From NCBI GenBank assembly GCA_036626215.1, contig JAZKSG010000008.1, positions 1-41,694 of the forward strand: a stretch of 41,694 nucleotides of DNA, written 5' to 3'. The position numbers were made by a program, and so were the translations under genes. Source of the DNA: JAZKSG01 sp036626215. Lineage in GTDB: Archaea > Thermoplasmatota > E2 > DHVEG-1. Shown here piece by piece: positions 22,293 to 31,121 of the stretch. Position 1 is the stretch's first letter; each line of letters begins with the position of its first letter. The notes beneath the pieces are model-generated. The model did no database searches, was not told the origin of the DNA, and saw only the letters and a program-made list of their open reading frames with translations.

Positions 22293-23213
22293 ATGGATTT
22301 TGAACTTGCAGTGGTTGGAGCAGGGCCAGCTGGTTTAACAGCAGGATTATATGCAGAACGAGCTGGAATAAAAACTATTTTGATAGATAAAGAAGATGGA
22401 GGCGGACTTGCAGCCATTGCTCCTAGTGTTGAAAACTATCCAGGTTTTAAATCTATAACCGGCTCAGAGCTAATGGAAAAAATCAAACAACACGCTAAAG
22501 AATACGTTGAAACAAAATTCTATGAACCAGTTGAAAACATAGAGAAACAAGATGAAAAATTCAACATAAAAACCTCAGAGGATAGCTATACAGTTGGAGC
22601 GGTTATAATAGCTACTGGCACCAAACCACGTAAACTCGATGTAGAAGGAGAAGAAGAGTTTCACGGGCAAGGTGTTAGTTACTGTGCCACCTGCGACGGT
22701 TTTTTCTTTAAAGACAAAAAGGTAGCAGTCGTTGGAGGAGGGAACTCCGCGTTGATAGAAGCAATATATTTGAAGCAAATAGGTTGCAAAGAAGTCTACC
22801 TTATACATCGACGTGATCAACTACGAGCTGAAGAGATATACGAGAAAGAAGCTAAAGAAAAAAATGTTGAGATCCTTTTTAACAAAACAGTAGAGAAAAT
22901 ACAGGGAGACAAAAAAGTTGAAAAAGTAGTTTTAAATGACACAAAAACCGGGGAGAAAACACCTTTGGATGTAGATGGAGTTTTTATTTCTATAGGCGAA
23001 ATACCTCAAAACGCTCTTGCAGAAAAAATGAATATAAAACTTGATGGTAGAGGATACATCAAAACTGATGAAGAGATGAGGACAAACATAAAAGGCGTCT
23101 ACGCCGCCGGAGATATAACTGGTGGATTACGTCAGATTGTTACAGCCTGTTCAGATGGAGCTAAAGCAGGGCTTAGTTGTACAGAGGTTCTAGGTAAACA
23201 ATATCCCTACTAA
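22293..23213 (+). CDS. trxB: thioredoxin reductase (NADPH-type)
   Basis: FAD/NADPH flavoenzyme that reduces thioredoxin. FAD-binding VVGAGPAGLTAGLYAERAG, redox-active CATC, second nucleotide-binding GGGNSALIEAIYL with HRRDQLRAEE (HRRxxxR suits NADPH) and the C-terminal GVYAAGDITGG. About 306 residues. ATG 22293 (MDFELAV) fits relatives and has GGAAGAGA just upstream; ATG 22281 adds four residues. No thioredoxin gene is adjacent. Confidence 0.94.
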   Translation: MDFELAVVGAGPAGLTAGLYAERAGIKTILIDKEDGGGLAAIAPSVENYPGFKSITGSELMEKIKQHAKEYVETKFYEPVENIEKQDEKFNIKTSEDSYTVGAVIIATGTKPRKLDVEGEEEFHGQGVSYCATCDGFFFKDKKVAVVGGGNSALIEAIYLKQIGCKEVYLIHRRDQLRAEEIYEKEAKEKNVEILFNKTVEKIQGDKKVEKVVLNDTKTGEKTPLDVDGVFISIGEIPQNALAEKMNIKLDGRGYIKTDEEMRTNIKGVYAAGDITGGLRQIVTACSDGAKAGLSCTEVLGKQYPY

Positions 23214-23234
23214 ATTGCCTGATAGTAAAAAAAT

Positions 23235-23588
23235 ATGGATAGGGAGAAAATGAAAAATAAAAAAATAATTATCTGGGTTATTGCTTCAATTATGTTGGTC
23301 ATAGCTATAACTTTCGCATATATTTTTTTAGCATTTTCGTATGAATATTCAACAACAATATCTGTAGAACAACTTGATTCTAAGCCAGAACAATATATAA
23401 ATATGACTGAAGAACAATTAAATCAACGGCCATTTCTTAAGCAAGCTTATCAGTCAAAATCATATATCGAAATCCCATATGAAAAACAAGATCAGCTTCA
23501 AGAAATAAAAGATTTCTTTATAGAACGTGGGACGTTTAATTTTAAGGTAAATAATTCCTACTATAAGATAAGTTTTACATCTACATAA
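23235..23588 (+). CDS. membrane-anchored small protein, unknown
   Basis: 117 residues: a short basic N-terminus, one strong transmembrane helix (about 9-33, IIIWVIASIMLVIAITFAYIFLAF) and a roughly 80-residue polar domain probably outside the cell, rich in Q, E and Y. No motif recognised. A second ATG at 23250 (MKNKK) is preceded closely by AGGGAG, so the start is uncertain. It lies 21 bases after trxB and may be co-transcribed. Confidence 0.6.
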   Translation: MDREKMKNKKIIIWVIASIMLVIAITFAYIFLAFSYEYSTTISVEQLDSKPEQYINMTEEQLNQRPFLKQAYQSKSYIEIPYEKQDQLQEIKDFFIERGTFNFKVNNSYYKISFTST

Positions 23589-23645
23589 TTTTGTTTATAG
23601 AGAAATCGAACTGTTTTTTTATATTTTCTACAAACACTCACTCTG

Positions 23646-23656
23646 TTTTTTTTTTT
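23646..23656 (+). terminator. poly-T tract
   Basis: Eleven consecutive T about 60 bases after the previous stop, with another T7 at 23614-23620; a likely end for the trxB transcript. The remaining 130 bases to the next gene show nothing else. Confidence 0.45.
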
Positions 23657-23787
23657 GTTTAATTGACGTTTTTAACATTCAGCCTACCGTTGTGATATCA
23701 AAAACTTAATTTAATGGATTATTTTATGATGGAGATTCTTGTTTTATCCCTTTTGCTAAATTAAATATTTTTGGTTAATGTTTCCTT

Positions 23788-24123
23788 CTATAGATATTCA
23801 TCAAGAGCTTTCTTCACTTCGACAACATAAGTCATAGCCGGACCACCACCCATGAGGATTGCAACAGTTGCAGCCTCCAGGATTTCTTCTTTTGTAGCAC
23901 CCGCTTTGATTGCTTTTTCTACATGGATTGCAATACAATATTTACATCTAGCAGTTATCGCTGTACCAATGGTTATTAATTCTTTTGTTTTTGTATCAAG
24001 TGTTCCTTCTTTTAGCACTTTGCCCATGAATGACTTGAAATCTCTCATGCTTTCCGGTTGATGTTTAGAAAGTTCTTTCATCATATCCATTACGTGATCT
24101 ACAGACTCTTTCATTTCGCCCAT
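23788..24123 (-). CDS. carboxymuconolactone decarboxylase/AhpD-like protein
   Basis: 111 residues of the all-helical AhpD fold. The redox CxxC with the downstream His is intact (CKYCIAIHVEKAIKAGAT), followed by EILEAATVAILMGGGPAM. Such small members usually act as disulfide reductases in peroxide defence rather than decarboxylases. The ATG at 24123 (MGEMKES) has GGAGG 11 bases upstream; an upstream in-frame TTG overlaps that site. Stands on its own, convergent with the trxB group. Confidence 0.88.
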   Translation of the reverse strand: MGEMKESVDHVMDMMKELSKHQPESMRDFKSFMGKVLKEGTLDTKTKELITIGTAITARCKYCIAIHVEKAIKAGATKEEILEAATVAILMGGGPAMTYVVEVKKALDEYL

Positions 24124-24194
24124 AAAAAAATATGCCTCCAATGAAGAAGGATAATAATTTTGTTGAAAAACCTTTTGATAAGGCAGCAGGTGTT

Positions 24195-24635
24195 TTATTT
24201 TAAAGTTTTTAGATTATTTATCTCTTGTTTTTTGAGAGTTTTAATTAGTCTGTCAGCTCCAGAAGCTACTTTTTCCGAGATTCCTCCTGACATTTTAGAA
24301 GGTTGTATGCCTATAAGAAAAATTTTTTCTACAAAAGTTTTTAAATATTTGATTAAAACAGAAACTGGTATTCCATGAGTACTAATATGCATACTACCTA
24401 TTTTATCTGAGGGGACAACCCTTGTCTCACCGGGTTTTAAACCCATTTCTACTGCGTCGACAATAAATAGTTTATCGGGTTTCTCTTTTTTTATTACACC
24501 CGTGTAGTTTTCAGGAGTGGTTCCTGCGTTAATCACTTTAAGACCCGGAGTTTTTTTTAATTTATCTGCTATATATGGCCCTACAGCGTCGTCTCCACCA
24601 TCTATATTTCCAATACACATCACTATTGCTTTCAT
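24195..24635 (-). CDS. hycI: [NiFe]-hydrogenase maturation protease (HycI family)
   Basis: Endopeptidase that removes the C-terminal tail of the hydrogenase large subunit once nickel is in place. 146 residues with GNIDGGDDAVGP (first Ni-sensing acid), IVDAVEMG (Asp) and SMHISTHGIP (His), the three family ligand sites. The substrate is probably the large subunit at 29874-31121, whose 33-residue tail fits HycI-type cleavage. Its start overlaps the adenine deaminase stop (ATGA), an unusual partner. Confidence 0.88.
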   Translation of the reverse strand: MKAIVMCIGNIDGGDDAVGPYIADKLKKTPGLKVINAGTTPENYTGVIKKEKPDKLFIVDAVEMGLKPGETRVVPSDKIGSMHISTHGIPVSVLIKYLKTFVEKIFLIGIQPSKMSGGISEKVASGADRLIKTLKKQEINNLKTLK

Positions 24636-26368
24636 CTAGAAATCAGCTCTACTGGTTCAAATTTGTCGACATCAAATAAACCTCTATCAGTGATTTTTAA
24701 ACGAGGTATAACTGGAAGTGCTAAGAAAGACATTGTTTCAATTGGCGCCTCTAATAAACAACCTTCATATTTTATTTTTTTACGAATGTTTTCAAGTTTT
24801 TCTCTAACAAGCTTGGGTTTTTCATCAGTCATTAAACCAGCAACTGGTAGAGCAAGTTCATCTATAATTTTCTGGTTTTTTACAAAAACTACACCTCCAT
24901 TGATCTTCTCTAGACGATTAACCGCTAAAGCTATATCTCTATCGTTGCTACCTATACATACAATGTTATGAGCGTCATGGGCGATAGTGCTCCCTATAGC
25001 TCCTTTTTTAAAACCAAATCCTTTGACGAAACCTACAGATACGTTTCCTGTGTTTTTGTGTCTTTCAACTACACAAATTTTCAGTATGTCGTTGTCGACA
25101 TCTGGCTGTAAAAAACCATCATCGGGTTTCATGGCATGTTCAAATTTTTCAGTGTAAAGACTGTGGTCGAAAGCTTCAATAACCTGGATTTTACAACTCT
25201 TTTTACATTCAATTTTTAATTTTTCTTCATTGAAATCTTTGATGTTGACAGATTTTTTCAATTCAGACATGTCAACACCTTTGAAAACATTGGTTGTTTT
25301 TCCATTTTTTGCAACTAACTGTCCTTTAACAAAAGTATGGGAAACATTAAAATTTTTTAAGTTATCAACTACTGCTAAATCCGCCTTTTTACCCGGGGAT
25401 ATAGCACCGATGTTGTCTTTTCTAAAATATTCAGCAGGATTCAAAGTAACCATACGAACAGCTTGTAGACTTGTTAAACCTCTCTCAACTGCTTTACGGA
25501 GAAGTCGATCGACATGACCATATTCTAAAAGATCCCCGACGCTTATATCATCTGTAACCAATATACAACGACGAGAATTTTTTTCATCTACCAGCTCAAC
25601 GAGATCATCCAGGTTTTTAGCAGCAGTCCCCTCTCGAATCATGATATACATTCCTTTTTCCAGTTTCTCTCTGGCTTCATCTATTTTTGTGCATTCATGA
25701 TCAGATTCAACGCCAGCTGCGATATAGGCACACAAATCTTTCCCTCTTAACGAGGGGGCATGCCCATCAATAACCATGTTTTTTGCAGATAAAATTTTAT
25801 ATAGACTATTTTCATCTCCTTCAACAATCGATGGGAAAGCCATAAACTCCGCTAAACCAATGACTTCGTCACAGTTTTTAAGGCTGACAATATCATCAGA
25901 TGAAATAAAGCCACCGGTGGTCTCAAAATTTGATGACGGGACACAGGAAGGAATCATATAATAAAAATTCATAGGGGAACGACGTCCGTCGTTAATCATG
26001 AATTCAACGCCTTTTTTTCCGAAAACATTAGCGATTTCATGAGGATCAGCAACTACACTTGTTGTTCCATGAGGTATAACTGTTTTAGAAAAAACTGAAG
26101 GTACTAACATGCTGCTTTCTATATGTATATGTGAATCTATAAAACCTGGGAGAATGATTTTTTTTTCGAAATCAAAATATTTTTCTGAGGAGATTTTTTC
26201 ATCAGTTATGCAAGCAATTCTACCGTTTTTTATTGATATATATCCATGTTTTATGTTTCCAGTGTAAACATTGAATATTCTACCAGATATAACAACATCA
26301 GCGGAGGTATCTCCTCTTGCTGTTGAAATAATTTCTTTTAGCTCTTTGATATTAGACATATCTATCAT
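24632..26368 (-). CDS. adeC: adenine deaminase
   Basis: Hydrolyses adenine to hypoxanthine and ammonia (purine salvage). Amidohydrolase metal motif GFIDSHIHIESSML, then VVADPHEIANV, GLAEFM, VIDGHAPSL, AGVESDHE and LVTDDI, with a C-terminal AdeC-specific domain (GSTIAHDAHNIVCIG). 578 residues, normal. ATG 26359 (MSNIKE) is an alternative three codons in. Divergent, across 54 bases, from the gene whose enzyme can release adenine, so the two form a metabolic pair. Confidence 0.94.
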   Translation of the reverse strand: MIDMSNIKELKEIISTARGDTSADVVISGRIFNVYTGNIKHGYISIKNGRIACITDEKISSEKYFDFEKKIILPGFIDSHIHIESSMLVPSVFSKTVIPHGTTSVVADPHEIANVFGKKGVEFMINDGRRSPMNFYYMIPSCVPSSNFETTGGFISSDDIVSLKNCDEVIGLAEFMAFPSIVEGDENSLYKILSAKNMVIDGHAPSLRGKDLCAYIAAGVESDHECTKIDEAREKLEKGMYIMIREGTAAKNLDDLVELVDEKNSRRCILVTDDISVGDLLEYGHVDRLLRKAVERGLTSLQAVRMVTLNPAEYFRKDNIGAISPGKKADLAVVDNLKNFNVSHTFVKGQLVAKNGKTTNVFKGVDMSELKKSVNIKDFNEEKLKIECKKSCKIQVIEAFDHSLYTEKFEHAMKPDDGFLQPDVDNDILKICVVERHKNTGNVSVGFVKGFGFKKGAIGSTIAHDAHNIVCIGSNDRDIALAVNRLEKINGGVVFVKNQKIIDELALPVAGLMTDEKPKLVREKLENIRKKIKYEGCLLEAPIETMSFLALPVIPRLKITDRGLFDVDKFEPVELISR

Positions 26369-26422
26369 TGTTTTCAGATAAACGAAAAGGTTTTTTTAGT
26401 TATTTCTATTCTTGAAGAAACA

Positions 26423-27280
26423 ATGAGTGTAGAAATAGGTATAATAGGCGGAAGCGGTCTTTACAAGATGGGTATAATAGAAGAACCAGAAGAGATAGAG
26501 GTTGAGACGCCTTTTGGAAAACCTTCAGATAAAATCACTATAGGGAAAATAGATGGGGTCGAAATCGCTTTTCTACCCCGTCATGGAAAAAAACATCAGT
26601 TTCCACCGCACAAGGTGAACTATCGTGCTAATGTTTTCGCTTTGAAAGAATGCGGCGTTGAATACCTTGTTTCAACGGCAGCTGTAGGCAGCCTCAAAAA
26701 AGAGATGAAACCCTGTGATTTTGTAATAGCAAATCAACTCTTCGATAGATCTTTTAAAAGACCCAATACTTTCTTTGAAGAAGGAGTAGTTGTACATGTC
26801 GCATTAGCAGACCCTTTCTGCCCTAAACTTTCTGATATTGCATATGAAACGGTTCAAAATCAGGATGTAAATGTTCATAGAGGTACATATATCTGTATGG
26901 AGGGTCCACAGTTTTCCACTCTGGCTGAATCAAACCTGTATCGCAGTTGGGATATGGATGTTATAGGTATGACCCTTGCTCCAGAGGCCAAACTTGCTCG
27001 TGAAGCAGAAATGTGTCTAACCGCGATTTTAACAGTTACAGATTATGACTGCTGGTATGAAGAAGAGGAAAGTGTAAGCGTAACCTCAGTGGTAGAAAAC
27101 TTGAAAAAGAACAATAAAAACATGGCTGAAATCATTAGAAATCTAATTCCTAAGATAGATTATGAAAGAACCTGTGAATGCAGCCATGCATTGGAAAACG
27201 CTGTTATAACGCCTCCTGAACAGATAAAAGAAAGTGGTAACCCTAAGGTCAACCAGGTTCTATTAAAAAGATTTCTGTAG
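26423..27280 (+). CDS. mtnP: S-methyl-5'-thioadenosine phosphorylase
   Basis: Cleaves methylthioadenosine with phosphate to adenine and methylthioribose 1-phosphate. Family blocks: IGIIGGSGLY, FLPRHGKKHQFPPHKVNYRAN, STAAVGSLKKEM, YICMEGPQFST and IGMTLAPEAKLAREAEMC, whose region favours MTA phosphorylase over PNP. A C-terminal CEC motif resembles the CxC of thermophilic archaeal MTAP II. 285 residues. Some archaeal relatives prefer methylthioinosine, so substrate is not certain. Divergent from adeC. Confidence 0.9.
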   Translation: MSVEIGIIGGSGLYKMGIIEEPEEIEVETPFGKPSDKITIGKIDGVEIAFLPRHGKKHQFPPHKVNYRANVFALKECGVEYLVSTAAVGSLKKEMKPCDFVIANQLFDRSFKRPNTFFEEGVVVHVALADPFCPKLSDIAYETVQNQDVNVHRGTYICMEGPQFSTLAESNLYRSWDMDVIGMTLAPEAKLAREAEMCLTAILTVTDYDCWYEEEESVSVTSVVENLKKNNKNMAEIIRNLIPKIDYERTCECSHALENAVITPPEQIKESGNPKVNQVLLKRFL

Positions 27281-27316
27281 ATATATTAAGGGTTAGTAGT
27301 TGAAAGTTGGATTTTT

Positions 27317-27673
27317 TTATAACCGATTTATTTTTTTGTTTTCATCTTTTTCTGCTTTCTCTTTTTTTAAGTTAATAACTGAAAAAACAAAAAGTAGAAG
27401 CCATACAGTCGCCGTAAATAAATCCGCTAGGAATGTAATCCAAAATTCTAGCGTGAAAAAAGTAAAAGACATAATATATAATCCAATCGTTGTTAAAGCA
27501 GCTGTATAAAGGTTTAAAACTATATTTTTCTTCCAGACATCCACCAGCTGAGGGAGCAGTATAAAACCAAAAAGCAAACCTATAACAGCGATTACTACAT
27601 CCTGCCAACAGGTAATATTTTCCAACAAAGGATCCAAGACATTCAACACAATCATGGCAGATTGTTGAAGCAT
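27317..27673 (-). CDS. three-helix membrane protein, PQ-loop/SemiSWEET-like
   Basis: 118 residues with three hydrophobic helices and a charged C-terminus. FILLPQLVDVWKKN contains a PQ motif like that of SemiSWEET/PQ-loop transporters; size and helix number also agree. No substrate can be named. A TATA-like TTTATTTATAG (27677-27687) is too near ATG 27673; it would start transcription at about 27655, where an in-frame ATG (MIVLNVLD) would give a leaderless mRNA. The start is therefore open. Divergent from hypE. Confidence 0.65.
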   Translation of the reverse strand: MLQQSAMIVLNVLDPLLENITCWQDVVIAVIGLLFGFILLPQLVDVWKKNIVLNLYTAALTTIGLYIMSFTFFTLEFWITFLADLFTATVWLLLFVFSVINLKKEKAEKDENKKINRL

Positions 27674-27714
27674 AGACTATAAATAAAGGTTATGCATCGA
27701 ATAGAAACATAGTT

Positions 27715-28770
27715 ATGTCTAAAAAGATAGAGTTTAACCAGGGCGCTGGCGGAAAAAAGATGGATCAGCTGATAAAAGAAAACATTCTTAAATATTTCAA
27801 AACAGAAACAAAAAAAGTTGATGTTTCTCTTTCTATGTTAGATGACTCAGCTGTAATAGAAGACATAGTTTTTTCAACGGATTCACATACAGTTAATCCC
27901 ATAATTTATCCAGGAGGAGACCTCGGGTGTTTATCAGTAGCTGGAACTGTGAACGATATCGCTGTTATGGGTGCAAAACCTATAGCGTTGTCAGCAGGTT
28001 TCATAATAGAAGAAGGGCTAGAATATGACATTTTTGAAAAAATAGTTCAAAGTATGGGTGAAACAAGTAAAAAAGCCGGTGTGCCAATTGTAACGGGAGA
28101 TACCAAAGTGGTAGAAAAAAATGCGATACAACAGTTTATGATCAACACCTCAGGTATAGGAAAGAGAACAAAAAATTTAGATGAAAATCTAGAAACAGTT
28201 AAAAAATATAGAAAAAAAAGGTATAGATGGCTTGTTGACTCAAACATTGAACCAGGTGACAAAATAATATTGTCGGGTAACATCGGTGAACATGGAATAG
28301 CTCTGATGTCATATCGAGAAGGCTATGGTTTTGAGACAGAGATAAAATCAGATGTAGCACCGATAAATGGTTTAATGCATAAAGCTTTAGAAACGGGAGG
28401 AGTGGTATCTGCAAAGGACCCCACCCGTGGTGGACTTGCTAATACTTTGAATGAGTTTAGTGAGAAATCAAAAACAGGTATAATTGTTGAAGAAGAAAGA
28501 ATACCTATCCCTGAAGGAGTAAAATCAGCATGTGAACTATTAGGAATAGATCCTTTAAATATCGGCAATGAAGGAAAAGTTGTGCTCGCAGTTGTAGAAG
28601 AAAAAGCAGAAGATGTTTTAGATGCAATAAAAAAACATCCTTTAGGGAGAAACGCTATGATAATAGGAGAAGCGACAGATGAAGTTGAAAACGTAGCTAT
28701 AGAAACCCTAGTTGGTGGAAAAAGAGTGATAGGCAAACCTATGGGAGATCCAGTTCCAAGAATATGCTAA
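27715..28770 (+). CDS. hypE: hydrogenase maturation protein HypE
   Basis: ATP-dependent dehydratase that turns the carbamoyl group on its C-terminal cysteine into thiocyanate, the source of the CN ligands of the active-site iron. QGAGGKKMDQLI at the start, MLDDSAVI, the PurM-like STDSHTVNP and GTVNDIAVMGA, TGDTKVV, and DPTRGGLANTL; it ends in PRIC, with the indispensable C-terminal Cys. 351 residues; a stretch near 155-170 (YRKKRYRWLVDS) is a little longer than usual. Directly upstream of the hydrogenase subunits. Confidence 0.95.
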   Translation: MSKKIEFNQGAGGKKMDQLIKENILKYFKTETKKVDVSLSMLDDSAVIEDIVFSTDSHTVNPIIYPGGDLGCLSVAGTVNDIAVMGAKPIALSAGFIIEEGLEYDIFEKIVQSMGETSKKAGVPIVTGDTKVVEKNAIQQFMINTSGIGKRTKNLDENLETVKKYRKKRYRWLVDSNIEPGDKIILSGNIGEHGIALMSYREGYGFETEIKSDVAPINGLMHKALETGGVVSAKDPTRGGLANTLNEFSEKSKTGIIVEEERIPIPEGVKSACELLGIDPLNIGNEGKVVLAVVEEKAEDVLDAIKKHPLGRNAMIIGEATDEVENVAIETLVGGKRVIGKPMGDPVPRIC

Positions 28771-28799
28771 TTTTTTGTATAAATCTTTTTTTCCGCAAA

Positions 28800-28809
28800 T
28801 TTTTAAATA
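28800..28809 (+). promoter_or_regulatory. probable TATA box of the hydrogenase operon
   Basis: CGCAAA followed by TTTTTAAATA gives a BRE/TATA-like pair; transcription would start near 28833, leaving a leader of about 50 bases. It indicates a promoter for the hydrogenase genes separate from hypE. Confidence 0.5.
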
Positions 28810-28884
28810 GTAGACTGGATTACCACAAGTATCGCATCTTCGATATAATCGTTGAAATTAAAAAATTGGAGGAAGAAAATTTTT

Positions 28885-29325
28885 ATGGCTAAAGGTCTTC
28901 CTAAATCTTTCAAGAAAGCTTTATGGGTTTACCATTGTAACAGTGGTTCATGTAACGGCTGTGATATCGAAATTATTGCAGCTCTTTGCCCACGTTATGA
29001 TGTAGAACGTTTTGGAATTAAACTTGTTGGTACACCACGTCATGCAGATGTTTTACTAGCTACCGGGCCAGTAACCCGTCAACAGGCTAAACGTGTTAAA
29101 CGTGTCTATGATCAGATGCCTGATCCAAAAGCAGTTATCTGCGTAGGAAACTGTGGTAACACTGGAGACGTATTCTATGAATCATATAATCTTGTAGGGC
29201 CTATCGACGAAGTATTACCCGTTGATGTATACGTAGCAGGTTGTCCGCCTCGTCCTGAAGCAATAATAAATGCAGTAGCTAAAGCATGGACCAAACTTGA
29301 GACATTGGAGGCGAAAAAAAGATGA
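28885..29325 (+). CDS. [NiFe]-hydrogenase small subunit, Mbh/Ech type (MbhJ/EchC/NuoB-like)
   Basis: 146-residue electron-transfer subunit holding the proximal [4Fe-4S] cluster, with cysteines 23, 26 (SCNGCD), 90 (VGNCGNTG) and 120 (AGCPPRP). ALCPRYDVERFGIKLVGTPRHADVLLATGPVTR is close to Pyrococcus MbhJ by eye. ATG 28885 (MAKGLPKSF) is chosen for GGAGG upstream; the longer frame from 28852 spans that site. First gene of the four-subunit operon; stop overlaps the next start by four bases. Confidence 0.92.
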   Translation: MAKGLPKSFKKALWVYHCNSGSCNGCDIEIIAALCPRYDVERFGIKLVGTPRHADVLLATGPVTRQQAKRVKRVYDQMPDPKAVICVGNCGNTGDVFYESYNLVGPIDEVLPVDVYVAGCPPRPEAIINAVAKAWTKLETLEAKKR

Positions 29326-29870
29326 GTGAAAAAGAGAAGAAGTTATCATCGGAGGAAATAATTGATTATTTTAAAGATGAATTCGCAGATAAAATCAAAG
29401 ATAGTCGGATAAAAAAGGTTGCTGCGGGTTCACAAAAACATGTCTCGGAACGTATTTGGATTAAAATAGATAAAAACATTTTTAAAGATTTTATTAAACA
29501 TCTTTGTGATTTACAGTTTCCTCATCTTGCTGTAGTATCTGGAAACGATTTAGGAGAAAAATTAGAGCTTATATATCATTTTACTTTAAATTCCGGGGAG
29601 CGTATGCAGGAGATTGTTTTGAATGTCTCGGTTGAACTACCTAAAAGTAACCCTGAGATTGAAACAATATGCGATTATATACCTGGTGCACTTATAACGG
29701 AGAGAGAAAAACAAGAGTTTCTTGGTGTAAAAATTAAGGGCATACCTGATGAAAGAAAAGTGTTTTTACCAGATGATTTTCCTGATGACGTATATCCGTG
29801 GCGTCGTGACGAAAAAGGAATGGAGAAATACATTAGAAATCTACATGACCAAAAAGAGGAGGAAGAATAA
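29322..29870 (+). CDS. hydrogenase 30-kDa-type subunit (MbhK/EchD/NuoC-like)
   Basis: 182 residues related to NuoC: FPHLAVVSGNDLGEKLELIYHF, then VSVELPKSNPEIETICDYIPGALITEREKQEFLGV, which matches the family signature, and a C-terminal LPDDFPDDVYPWRRDEKG. It has no cofactor and helps join small and large subunits. ATGA overlap with the small subunit and 3 bases before the large subunit: tightly coupled. Confidence 0.88.
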   Translation: MSEKEKKLSSEEIIDYFKDEFADKIKDSRIKKVAAGSQKHVSERIWIKIDKNIFKDFIKHLCDLQFPHLAVVSGNDLGEKLELIYHFTLNSGERMQEIVLNVSVELPKSNPEIETICDYIPGALITEREKQEFLGVKIKGIPDERKVFLPDDFPDDVYPWRRDEKGMEKYIRNLHDQKEEEE

Positions 29871-29873
29871 AAG

Positions 29874-31121
29874 ATGGCTGAAAAGGAAAAAGAAACTACT
29901 AAAACTACCTATCAGGTTCCTGTTGGCCCTATTCATCCTGCTTTGAAAGAACCAGTGATGTTTGAATTTGAAATTGATGGAGAACGAATTATTGATGCAG
30001 ATGTAGAACTTGGTCATGTTCATCGTGCCATTGAATGGGCTTCACGTAGACGAAATCCTGTCCAGATTTTATATCTCGCTGAACGTATATGTGGAATATG
30101 TTCTTTTTGTCACCCTATCGCTTTTGCTATGGCTGTTGAATCCATAGCAGATATCGAGGTGCCGGAGAGAGCTGAATATCTAAGGGTTATACAGGGGGAA
30201 TTAGAACGAATTTGTTCACATATACTTTGGGCTGGTGTAGCAGCTCATGAAATAGGTTTTGACACAGTGTTGTTTTTAACTTGGGAGATGAGAGAAAAAG
30301 CTTTAGATTTAACTGAATATTTAACTGGTAACCGTGTCACCAAAGCCATAACTCAGATAGGAGGTGTAAGAAGAGATATCACAAAAGACATGATTCCTAC
30401 GATTCAAAACACTCTTGACTATTTTAAAGACAATTTTGAGAAACTCAGAAAAACGTTTTTGGAAGATAAAACAGTCCGGATGCGTAGCCAGGAATGTGGG
30501 ATTCTAACCAAAGAGGACGCTTTGAAACTGTGCGCAGTAGGACCCACAACGAGGGCTAGTGGCGTCAAAAAAGATGTACGTGTAGATACACCCTACTTTG
30601 CCTATGGAGATCTTGATATAGATTACATCACACCCGATGTTATGATAGATGAAGTAAATGGTGATGTATATGATCGTATCATTGTAAGACTCTTAGAAGT
30701 GAAACAATCCATCAACCTCATTGAACAATGTATAGACAAGATGCCTTCAGGGGATATATTAGCTGAAGAGAAAATACCTAAACTTTTAGCGAAACTCAAA
30801 AAAGTAGAGGGAGAAGGCATAGGTCGCCATGAGGCCCCACGTGGAGAAGTAATACACTATGTTAAAATGACTGGAGAAGAAAACCCATATACTTGGAAAG
30901 TACGTGCTCCAACCTACAACAATGTTTTACCATGGATACCGATGCTTAAAGGAGAACAAATAGCTGATATACCTATAGTGGCTGCATCCACAGACCCATG
31001 TATGTCATGTACCAACAGAGTGGAGATAGTAGATAGGCAAAGCAACAATAGATTCGAATTAAACAAAGAAGAACTACATCAAAAGAGTATACAAAAAACT
31101 AGGAGGATGAAAAAACAATGA
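29874..31121 (+). CDS. [NiFe]-hydrogenase large (catalytic) subunit, group-4 type
   Basis: 415 residues. Both nickel-binding pairs are intact: RICGICSFCH (Cys73, Cys76) and DPCMSC (Cys376, Cys379), so this is a true hydrogenase and not a NuoD-like complex I subunit. VGPIHPALKEPVMFEFEIDGE and the GEGIGRHEAPRGE segment are typical of Mbh/Ech/Hyc. After SCTNR a 33-residue tail remains, nearly the length of the 32-residue tail removed from E. coli HycE after the equivalent Arg, so processing by the HycI-type protease is expected. Ferredoxin is the likely electron donor for H2 formation. Confidence 0.95.
   Translation: MAEKEKETTKTTYQVPVGPIHPALKEPVMFEFEIDGERIIDADVELGHVHRAIEWASRRRNPVQILYLAERICGICSFCHPIAFAMAVESIADIEVPERAEYLRVIQGELERICSHILWAGVAAHEIGFDTVLFLTWEMREKALDLTEYLTGNRVTKAITQIGGVRRDITKDMIPTIQNTLDYFKDNFEKLRKTFLEDKTVRMRSQECGILTKEDALKLCAVGPTTRASGVKKDVRVDTPYFAYGDLDIDYITPDVMIDEVNGDVYDRIIVRLLEVKQSINLIEQCIDKMPSGDILAEEKIPKLLAKLKKVEGEGIGRHEAPRGEVIHYVKMTGEENPYTWKVRAPTYNNVLPWIPMLKGEQIADIPIVAASTDPCMSCTNRVEIVDRQSNNRFELNKEELHQKSIQKTRRMKKQ

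Noticed and set aside
29874..31121. Complex I NuoD subunit instead of hydrogenase
   Set aside because: Both nickel-binding CxxC pairs and a C-terminal processing tail are present, and maturation genes surround it.
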